Assembly (NCBI GenBank): GCA_028293225.1 | Contig: JAQGPE010000409.1 | Location: 1-5,605 of the forward strand | Reading direction: 5' to 3' | DNA length: 5,605 bases | Source: Akkermansiaceae bacterium | Lineage (GTDB): Bacteria; Verrucomicrobiota; Verrucomicrobiia; Verrucomicrobiales; Akkermansiaceae | Position numbers and translations under genes: made by a program | The notes under the pieces: generated by a model | Databases searched by the model: none | Told to the model about the DNA's origin: nothing | Seen by the model: only the letters and a program-made list of their open reading frames with translations | Shown: positions 1 to 5,023 of the stretch, piece by piece | Layout: each line of letters opens with the position of its first letter | Numbering within the stretch: position 1 is the stretch's first letter

Positions 1-992
1 AAGGCGAAGATCTTGCCGGCGGTCGGATGGTCGATGATGGCGGAGGTCTTGAGAGCGGCCTCGACCTCATCGGCCAAGGCGCGGCAGGCCTTGGCGGTCT
101 CGGCATCCTTGGAGATCGCTTCGAGCATTTCAGCGGCCTCGCGCAGGCTGACCACGGCGAAGAAGTTCGACGGCACCAGGAACGGAAACACCGTGGCATC
201 GTCGCTGGGGCGGAACATGCTGAAGATCAGCCCGACGGGGCGGGCGGGGTTGCCGTAGCCCTTGCCGGGGACCGTATCGGTCGCCCACTGGGTGGTCCGC
301 ATGAAGGAATACGGGCCGTGGTTTTCCTTGCGCTGCTGTTCCTTGAAGGTCTTCAGGATCAGCTTGATGGAGTCCTGCCACTGGCTGTCGAAAGGGGCGG
401 TATCGCCGGTTTCCTTCCAGTAGCGGTGGGCCAGGCGGATGGGGTAGCAAAGCGAGTCGATCTCCCATTTCCGCTCATGCAGGCCGGGCTTCATGTCGGT
501 GTGGTCGCTCTTCCAGTCGCCTTCCGTGTGCTGGTCCTTGTAGAAGGCGTTCGCATACGGATCGAGCAGGATGCAGCGGGTCTGACGGTTGATGACCCCG
601 GCGATGAGGAGCTTCAACTGCTCGTCTTCCTTGACCAGCGAGAGGTAGGGAGAGACCTGCGCGGAGCTGTCGCGCAACCACATGGCGTCGATGTCGCCGG
701 TGATGACGTAGGTGTCCGGCTTGCCGTCGACCATGGCGAAATCCACGGTGGTATCGAGCGTGTTCGGAAAGCAGTTCTCGAACAGCCAGCCCATCTCCTT
801 GTTGCCGATCTTGGCACGGACTTCGGAGATCACGCGCTCCACGGCCTTGCTGGTGAACTTGCGCTTTTCGAGCGGCGTTCTGACGACGGGGAAGGAGGCT
901 CCTTCCGCGCCCCCGGCGGCTTTCAGATTGCCGGTGAAGGCAGCGACCGCCGCAGTGGCGACAGTGTTCTGGATAAAGTGTCTCCGTTGCAT
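1..992 (-). CDS. GH125 exo-alpha-1,6-mannosidase, N-terminal part (3' end outside window)
   Basis: This is an exo-acting alpha-1,6-mannosidase of glycoside hydrolase family 125 (formerly DUF1237), which removes single mannoses from mannan or N-glycan cores. The frame is open from the ATG at 992 to the window edge, giving 330 residues. Family members are usually about 430-480 residues, so roughly the last quarter is missing. Family blocks seen: MWLRDSSAQV (104-113), INRQTRCILLDPYANAFY (about 128-145), CYPIRLAHRYW near 180, and FRPSDDA (260-266) followed by FPFLVPSN. By alignment from memory, the Asp pair at 264-265 is the likely general-acid region (Asp220 of the Clostridium perfringens enzyme). 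The general base should lie beyond the window. The N-terminus QRRHFIQ plus an Ala-rich segment (residues 2-26) is a twin-arginine signal, so the enzyme probably acts in the periplasm. It is the last visible gene of the transporter-kinase operon, 68 bp after the ROK stop. No Shine-Dalgarno precedes the ATG; the upstream stretch is C/A-rich. Family assignment is strong; the substrate is inferred from the family. Confidence 0.93.
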   Translation of the reverse strand, partial: MQRRHFIQNTVATAAVAAFTGNLKAAGGAEGASFPVVRTPLEKRKFTSKAVERVISEVRAKIGNKEMGWLFENCFPNTLDTTVDFAMVDGKPDTYVITGDIDAMWLRDSSAQVSPYLSLVKEDEQLKLLIAGVINRQTRCILLDPYANAFYKDQHTEGDWKSDHTDMKPGLHERKWEIDSLCYPIRLAHRYWKETGDTAPFDSQWQDSIKLILKTFKEQQRKENHGPYSFMRTTQWATDTVPGKGYGNPARPVGLIFSMFRPSDDATVFPFLVPSNFFAVVSLREAAEMLEAISKDAETAKACRALADEVEAALKTSAIIDHPTAGKIFA

Positions 993-1027
993 CGTGATGG
1001 GGTGTGGTGCGTGGTGGTGGGTAGGGA

Positions 1028-1045
1028 CGGGCCGTGCAGGGCCCG
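1028..1045 (-). other. intercistronic hairpin between ROK kinase and GH125 genes
   Basis: A perfect 6-bp GC stem (CGGGCC at 1028-1033 with GGCCCG at 1040-1045) encloses a 6-nt loop in the 68-bp gap between the kinase stop and the GH125 start. In the transcribed direction no T-run follows (the next bases are TCCCTACCC), so it is a poor intrinsic terminator. It may protect or mark an mRNA processing site, or lower expression of the downstream gene. In GC-rich DNA a stem this short can arise by chance, so function is uncertain. Confidence 0.35.
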
Positions 1046-1060
1046 GGAGAAAGCCAAGGC

Positions 1061-2200
1061 TCAAACCGTTGCAGCCTGCGGCGCCGCAAGCCTGCGGTCG
1101 ACGTTCTGCAGGGCGAAGGCGTAGGCGCCGAGGGCGATCGCTTCGCTGGTTCCGAGCCGTGACATCGCCACCCCTACGGCGGGCGAGGGATCATATTTCA
1201 ACTTTTTCGATGTGCCCGGGATGGTGATCTCGCGGACGTCGCCGGCCAGGAAAGCCTTCACGTCGGAGGGATCCTCCAGATTGTAGACCTTCGCAGGCAG
1301 GCGTGGAACCCGGCGGCCCTGGTTGCTGCCGTAGGTGCCGCGCAGCTCCGTAACCAGGGCGGGCAGGAACAGCGGCCAGCCGCCGGAGACGCCGCCGCCG
1401 ATGACGGCCAGGCCATCGACAAAGGCGAGAGCGGTGCCGATGACGTCGCCCGCGACCTCACCGAGACGGCGGAAGGCTTCACGGGCGGCCGCCTGGTTGC
1501 CCTCGCGCTCACCCATGCCGATCTGATAGATCGCGGCAGGCTCGGGAGTGGTTTCCGGCGGGATGCCGGCTTCCGCGGCGTAGACATTCCGCACCGCGCG
1601 GATGCAGGCGCCCTCCTCGGCGATCATGTCGGAATCGAGCTTGTTGCGCAGCATCCAGACTTCCGCGGCGATCGAGTTGTCGCCGATGAAGACATCGCCA
1701 TTGCGGACGATGCCGCCTCCGAGGCCGGTGCCGAGCGTCATGCCGAAGAGGTTCCGGTAGCGGCGCGGGCTGCCGGCCTTTTCCAGCAGCTCATTGATGT
1801 AGGGCAGCAGGCCGCCGATGGCCTCCCCGTAAGCGAAGAGGTCGCCGTCGTTGTTGAGGAAAACGGGGATGCCGAAGATTTCCTCCAGCATCGGCCCCGC
1901 GGCGATGCCGCCCCGGAAGGCGGGCAGGTTGCCGAGGTCGCCGATGATGCCGTTCGGGTAGTCACAGGGTCCCGGAAAGGCGAAGCTGATCGCGACCGGC
2001 GGCTCCGGGCAGAGCTCGCGGACGCGGGTGAAGCCCTCGACCAGGGTGGCGAGGCATTTCTCGAGATTGTCGCCGTTGCTGGGCAGGGCGATGGTCTCGG
2101 TGACCGGCTTGCCGCCGCGCATGGCGGAGAAGCGGAAGTTGGTGCCCCCGGCATCGAGGGTCATCACGATCCGCGGGTCGGCGAAGATGGTGGGCGTCAT
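1061..2200 (-). CDS. ROK-family hexokinase (probable manno-/fructo-/glucokinase), zinc motif absent
   Basis: This is a 379-residue cytoplasmic sugar kinase of the ROK family in the actin/hsp70 ATPase fold, predicted to transfer phosphate from ATP to an imported hexose. Visible motifs: phosphate-1 loop DAGGTNFR (16-23); FPGP (75-78); NND (116-118), whose Asp118 is the expected catalytic base; the glycine-rich TLGTGLGGG (155-163); Glu180 in IAAEVW, at the position of the sugar-binding Glu of the usual GE-GH motif; and the adenosine loop IGGGVSGG (267-274). Unusually, the His of GE-GH and the CxCGxxGC zinc-binding cluster of classical ROK proteins are absent, and the protein is longer than the usual ~300 residues, with extra sequence around 185-240 and 290-340. 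I recognise this long type from Bacteroidetes and Verrucomicrobia sugar loci. It lies 43 bp after the transporter stop and 68 bp before GH125, so co-transcription is likely. In this context mannose is the favoured substrate, giving mannose-6-phosphate; fructose or glucose remain possible. The ATG lacks a Shine-Dalgarno. Confidence 0.9.
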   Translation of the reverse strand: MTPTIFADPRIVMTLDAGGTNFRFSAMRGGKPVTETIALPSNGDNLEKCLATLVEGFTRVRELCPEPPVAISFAFPGPCDYPNGIIGDLGNLPAFRGGIAAGPMLEEIFGIPVFLNNDGDLFAYGEAIGGLLPYINELLEKAGSPRRYRNLFGMTLGTGLGGGIVRNGDVFIGDNSIAAEVWMLRNKLDSDMIAEEGACIRAVRNVYAAEAGIPPETTPEPAAIYQIGMGEREGNQAAAREAFRRLGEVAGDVIGTALAFVDGLAVIGGGVSGGWPLFLPALVTELRGTYGSNQGRRVPRLPAKVYNLEDPSDVKAFLAGDVREITIPGTSKKLKYDPSPAVGVAMSRLGTSEAIALGAYAFALQNVDRRLAAPQAATV

Positions 2201-2243
2201 GGCGGGGGTGCCGTGGGAGATTTCGTCAGATCGCGAGGATCCA

Positions 2244-3692
2244 TCAGTGACCGGCGACCATGGCCTTGTCGGCTTCGTCCTCGGTCAGCGGCTGCTTGTT
2301 CTTCGAACCGAAGAAGCCGAAGTAGGCGAGGTAGGCGTAGCCGATGAGGACCACCGACAAGGAGTAGCGAACCCCATAGACATCCATCAACTGGCCTTGG
2401 ATCAAGGGCATCACAGCGCCGCCCACGATCATCATGACGAGCAGCGAGCTGCCTTGGCTCTTCGCCGCGCCGAGCCCGCGAATGGAGAGCGTGAAGATGT
2501 TCGACCACATGATGGAGTTGAACAGGCCGATGCCGATGATGGACCAGAGGGCGAACTCGCCGTGCGTGGACATCGAGAAGACGGTCAGGGCGGCGGCGAC
2601 AAGAGCGAACAGGCCGACCATGCGGCCCGGGCTGGAGCGGCCGAGGAGGAAGAACACGAAGCTGAGAGCCACCAGTCCAACGTAGGGAAGGATGGTCATC
2701 GGATCGATGAACGTCCCGTGAGTGTAGTGCTCCTTGGCAGTGGCGGAGCCGAAGATGATCAGCGTGCCGACCACTGCTGAGATGATCATATAGAGCGACT
2801 TGCGGGAGGGGGCCACATCGCCGAGCGAGATGGCGCCCATGAAGCGGCCGATCATGACCCCACCCCAGTAGAAGGACAGGAAGTGCGCCGATTGGTCCTC
2901 GGTGAGGCCCATGACACCCTTGTCGGCCAGATAATTGATCAGGATGCTGCCGACGGTGACTTCGCTGCCGACGTAGAAGAAGATGGCCAGCCAGCCCCAC
3001 ACGAAGTGGCGGTGACGGAAAGCCGACGCGCCGGAGCGGACGGCTTCCGGTTGCTTGAAGTCCGGCAGGCGCAGGAACGAGAAGATGATGGCGAGAGCGA
3101 TGAAGGCGACGCCCAAGCCGAGGTAGGGCACTTTCACGGCGTTCATGCCGCCCGCGCTGTTGAAGACGTCCTTGCCGAAAAGCAGCACGCCGCCGATGAA
3201 CGGGGCGATGACATAGCCCAGGGAATTGAGCGCTTGCGAAAGATTGAGCCGGGACGGAGCGGATTCTTCAGGCCCCAGGATGGACACGAAAGGGTTCGCG
3301 GCGATCTGGATCAGAGTGACGCCGCCACCGAGGATCACCAGGGCGCCGAGGAAGAGAGGGTAAGACTTGCCCTGAGCGGCCGGATAGAAAAGCAGGCAGC
3401 CAATGCCGGCGACCGCAAGGCCCAGCACAAGGCCTTTCTTATAGCCGATCTTGTTGATCGGGTCACCGCTGCTGATGGAGATCAGGAAGTAGATGAACGA
3501 AACGACGAAATACGCGCCGAAGAACGCGAACTGCACCATGTTGGCCTGCATCTGGCTGAGCTGGAAGTCCGCTTTGAACTTCGGGATCAGCAGGTCGTTC
3601 ATGCAGGTGATGAAGCCCCACATGAAGAAGAGCAGCGTGACCGACGAGAAGGCGAAGCGGTTGTTGCCCGCCGGGGCAGAGGATGAAGTCAT
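2244..3692 (-). CDS. FHS-family MFS sugar:proton symporter (glucose/galactose/mannose-type porter)
   Basis: This is a 482-residue inner-membrane hexose transporter of the fucose-galactose-glucose:H+ symporter (FHS) branch of the major facilitator superfamily, related to FucP of E. coli and GluP of Brucella. It begins with a short polar tail, then TM1 carries FFMWGFITCMNDLLIP (about 22-37); Asp33 matches the coupling Asp46 of FucP. Other family marks are QFAFFGAYF (54-62), GYKKG (83-87), AANPFVSILG (131-140) and SRLNLSQALNSLG (147-159). About 12 hydrophobic segments run to the Lys/Asp/Glu-rich C-terminus. The residue before AANP's Ile is Gln129, where FucP has the fucose-linked Glu135, so this fits the glucose/galactose-type branch better than fucose. 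The frame stays open to an ATG at 3842, but I chose the ATG at 3692: the extra 50 residues are not family-like and would overlap the predicted promoter. It is the first gene of the operon with the ROK kinase and GH125. The substrate is inferred as mannose or another hexose. Confidence 0.92.
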   Translation of the reverse strand: MTSSSAPAGNNRFAFSSVTLLFFMWGFITCMNDLLIPKFKADFQLSQMQANMVQFAFFGAYFVVSFIYFLISISSGDPINKIGYKKGLVLGLAVAGIGCLLFYPAAQGKSYPLFLGALVILGGGVTLIQIAANPFVSILGPEESAPSRLNLSQALNSLGYVIAPFIGGVLLFGKDVFNSAGGMNAVKVPYLGLGVAFIALAIIFSFLRLPDFKQPEAVRSGASAFRHRHFVWGWLAIFFYVGSEVTVGSILINYLADKGVMGLTEDQSAHFLSFYWGGVMIGRFMGAISLGDVAPSRKSLYMIISAVVGTLIIFGSATAKEHYTHGTFIDPMTILPYVGLVALSFVFFLLGRSSPGRMVGLFALVAAALTVFSMSTHGEFALWSIIGIGLFNSIMWSNIFTLSIRGLGAAKSQGSSLLVMMIVGGAVMPLIQGQLMDVYGVRYSLSVVLIGYAYLAYFGFFGSKNKQPLTEDEADKAMVAGH

Positions 3693-3802
3693 GGGTTTGC
3701 AGGTCGTGATGCCAAAATCAGGACGGCGCAGCCTCGTGCAGGAGGTCCGCTTGAGGACAGGGTGGTCCACGAACGGAATTGGAAGCGCAGGACGATTTTG
3801 GC
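3693..3802 (-). promoter_or_regulatory. structured 5' leader of the transporter-kinase-GH125 operon
   Basis: The leader is bounded by a perfect 9-bp inverted repeat: GCCAAAATC on the transcribed strand at 3802-3794 and GATTTTGGC at 3719-3711, extendable by one G-U pair. The 5' arm begins almost exactly where the predicted promoter would start transcription, and the 3' arm ends 18 nt before the transporter ATG. Inside are a 5-bp stem (3772-3768 with 3738-3734) and a small hairpin GTCC/GGAC (3758-3755 with 3748-3745, 6-nt loop). The transcribed strand also contains ACCTCCT (3746-3740), which resembles the 16S rRNA 3' end. This could be a regulatory leader or a pair of protein-binding half-sites. 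I recognise no known riboswitch class. The geometry is seen in the sequence; the function is inferred. Confidence 0.4.
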
Positions 3803-3807
3803 TGCCC

Positions 3808-3835
3808 ATCACATCCGGATTATCCCGTCTGTCAA
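3808..3835 (-). promoter_or_regulatory. predicted sigma70-type promoter of the transporter operon
   Basis: On the minus strand a perfect -35 hexamer TTGACA (3835-3830) is followed after 16 bp by TGTGAT (3813-3808), which matches 4 of 6 -10 consensus bases. Transcription would start near 3801, about 110 nt before the transporter ATG. The site lies just downstream of a hairpin that could end the preceding gene, which is a sensible place for a new promoter. The weak -10 keeps confidence moderate. GATAAT (3824-3819) is another -10-like hexamer but has no good -35 at proper spacing. Confidence 0.45.
3813..3825. promoter_or_regulatory. overlapping palindromes in promoter spacer (candidate operator)
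   Basis: Two perfect palindromes overlap here: ATCCGGAT (3813-3820) and GGATTATCC (3817-3825, symmetric about its centre base). Together they give three alternating ATCC/GGAT units within 13 bp. They fall between the predicted -35 and -10 elements, a position where a repressor or activator could act on the transporter operon. No regulator gene is in the window, so the binding protein is unknown. The palindromes are short and could be chance. Confidence 0.3.
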
Positions 3836-3842
3836 ACACCAA

Positions 3843-3861
3843 GGCTGTCCCCGGAACAGCC
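3843..3861 (-). terminator. probable intrinsic terminator after the EEP hydrolase gene
   Basis: The stem GGCTGT/ACAGCC (3861-3856 with 3848-3843) has 6 perfect pairs and a 7-nt loop. In the transcribed direction it is followed by the T-rich but interrupted TTGGTGTTTG. It sits 70 bp after the EEP stop codon and directly before the promoter of the next gene, which supports a terminator role. The imperfect T-tract makes it weak. Two further small inverted repeats (3872-3884 and the 10-bp palindrome CCAGCGCTGG at 3882-3891) lie between it and the EEP stop. Confidence 0.45.
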
Positions 3862-3931
3862 CCGGGCGGAGTGGCTCAAGGCCAGCGCTGGGAAGCCGGA
3901 GGGAAAACGATTCTTCAATCCCCGCCCCGCC

Positions 3932-4882
3932 TTACTTCGCGAAACGGTACTCGGTCAGGACCGCGAAGTGATCGGAGGGCCAGGTGTTTCCGTGCACCGG
4001 GGCGAAGTCGTGCGTTTCCGTCCAGGCGCCGAGCGTGGTCTGCACCCCGCTGGTGAAGGTCCGGGAGGAAGCGACCGTCACCGCAGCACCCATGTGGTAG
4101 GTGAAATCGATGCGGTCCTGAGGTTCGGTGCCTTTGTGAATCGCCGACCAGGTAGTTCCCGGCTCGGCCACCGGATCGGGATGAACCGCGCGGAAGGAGT
4201 CGATCAACCCTGCGGCGATCACCTGGCTGCTGGGCGACCAGGCGACGGGACCGACATTGCCGTGGGCCTCGCGGGCGGCCTCCGTCCAGTCGAGGTGCGA
4301 GGGGCCGTTAAAGTCGCCGGTCAGGAAGACCGGCACCTTTTCAGAGTCGGCGAGGAAGGGCTGCATCACCTCCAGCATGCGCTTCATCTGCGCGGCGCGC
4401 TCGGAGTGAGCCTCCTCCGCAAGCACGGTCTCCGGCGTCGCCCCGGGCAGCAGTGCGGCATAGGGACCGTAGGAAAGGTAGTCGAGGTGGCAGTTGAAGA
4501 CGACGATGTCACGGCGCGGGTTATCGGAAAGGCGGATCGTGGCCTCTGTCAGTCGCTCCACTCCCTGGGTCGCGACGATCGGATAGCGGCTGACAATTTG
4601 CGCGGTCCCCTGCCCTTTCTCCGCCCAGTGCCAGCCGAGGGCGGCGGCGATCTTTTGCGCCAGCTCCGGGGTGGCCTCCTGCAGGCCGACCACGTCCGCC
4701 TTCGACTCGCGGATCGAAGCGATGCCTTTCTGGAAACCGTCGTCCACCCCCGACCAGCCCTTCCAGACATTATAGCTCATCAGCGTGAAACCGGCGGGAG
4801 AGGTTTCGTCCGCGGCGAAGGCTGGAGAAATCAGTGCCGCGAGAAAGGCGGAGAGAGCGATGGAGCGGAGAGGAGCAAGCAT
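3932..4882 (-). CDS. secreted endonuclease/exonuclease/phosphatase-superfamily hydrolase
   Basis: This is a 316-residue exported hydrolase of the EEP superfamily (exonuclease III / inositol-phosphatase / sphingomyelinase fold), metal-dependent enzymes that cleave phosphoester bonds. A Sec signal peptide spans about residues 1-23 (Arg6, a hydrophobic core, then SPAFA-ADE). Conserved motifs appear in order: SYNVW (36-40, Asn38); VGLQEA (65-70, metal-binding Glu69); SRYPI (98-102); NCHLD (130-134); LTGDFN (187-192, Asp190 and Asn192); QDRIDF (255-260, Asp259); and the C-terminal SDH (303-305). All catalytic positions expected of an active enzyme are present. The substrate cannot be read from sequence: nucleic acid, phospholipid, sugar phosphate or phosphodiester are all possible. 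It lies 141 bp downstream of the GH92 gene behind a strong terminator and 239 bp upstream of the transporter, so it may be its own transcription unit. Its place among mannosidase genes suggests, without proof, a phosphorylated glycan or extracellular phosphate source. The ATG at 4882 is the start that gives a complete signal peptide; no Shine-Dalgarno is seen. Confidence 0.9.
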   Translation of the reverse strand: MLAPLRSIALSAFLAALISPAFAADETSPAGFTLMSYNVWKGWSGVDDGFQKGIASIRESKADVVGLQEATPELAQKIAAALGWHWAEKGQGTAQIVSRYPIVATQGVERLTEATIRLSDNPRRDIVVFNCHLDYLSYGPYAALLPGATPETVLAEEAHSERAAQMKRMLEVMQPFLADSEKVPVFLTGDFNGPSHLDWTEAAREAHGNVGPVAWSPSSQVIAAGLIDSFRAVHPDPVAEPGTTWSAIHKGTEPQDRIDFTYHMGAAVTVASSRTFTSGVQTTLGAWTETHDFAPVHGNTWPSDHFAVLTEYRFAK

Positions 4883-4954
4883 GGCGATGAGCTTTCAGAA
4901 ACGGACGGAAGCAGTCGATTCCATCACCGCTTCGCGAAGAATCCAGATCGATGG
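4883..4954 (-). promoter_or_regulatory. upstream region of the EEP hydrolase gene with a 10-bp palindrome
   Basis: This short stretch separates the GH92 terminator from the EEP start. It contains the perfect palindrome CTTCGCGAAG (4930-4939), which could be a regulator site. I found no convincing -35/-10 pair and no ribosome-binding sequence before the ATG. If the upstream terminator is efficient, a promoter for the EEP gene has to lie here. Confidence 0.25.
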
Positions 4955-4991
4955 AAAACAAAACGGGCGGCGTGATGAATCACGCCGCCCG
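4955..4991 (-). terminator. strong rho-independent terminator after the GH92 gene
   Basis: A perfect 12-bp stem (4991-4980 with 4975-4964; GC-rich arm CGGGCGGCGTGA) closes a 4-nt loop and is followed in the transcribed direction by TTTTGTTTT (4963-4955). It starts 32 bp after the GH92 stop codon. On the plus strand no comparable T-run follows, so it serves the minus strand. This is the clearest terminator in the window and marks the end of the GH92 transcription unit. Confidence 0.9.
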
Positions 4992-5023
4992 CTGGAATTT
5001 GTTGAGCCGTCAGTGCGTGCGGA

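Noticed and set aside
27..1124. Long plus-strand open frame of 365 codons opposite GH125
   Set aside because: It lies antisense to a clear GH125 gene, its translation has no recognisable domain, and long antisense open frames are expected from GC-rich third positions.
2201..2243. Possible promoter or terminator in the transporter-kinase gap
   Set aside because: The 43-bp gap has no convincing stem with T-run and no -35/-10 pair; it is best read as a simple intra-operon spacer.
2028..3686. Two plus-strand open frames of about 250-267 codons opposite the transporter and kinase start
   Set aside because: They mirror the membrane-protein codons and give charged, low-information peptides (many Asp/Glu/Arg), typical shadows.
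3740..3770. Plus-strand AGGAGGT followed by possible start codons, suggesting a plus-strand gene
   Set aside because: The only downstream open frames are short or antisense to real genes and show no recognisable protein.
3693..3842. Fifty-codon N-terminal extension of the transporter from an ATG at 3842
   Set aside because: The extension is not family-like, is not a signal peptide, and would place the start codon upstream of the predicted promoter; the ATG at 3692 gives the normal FHS N-terminus just before TM1.
3779..4975. Long plus-strand open frame of 398 codons opposite the EEP hydrolase
   Set aside because: The minus-strand frame carries a signal peptide and all EEP motifs in order; the plus frame is compositional, rich in Arg/Gly/Asp and without family features.
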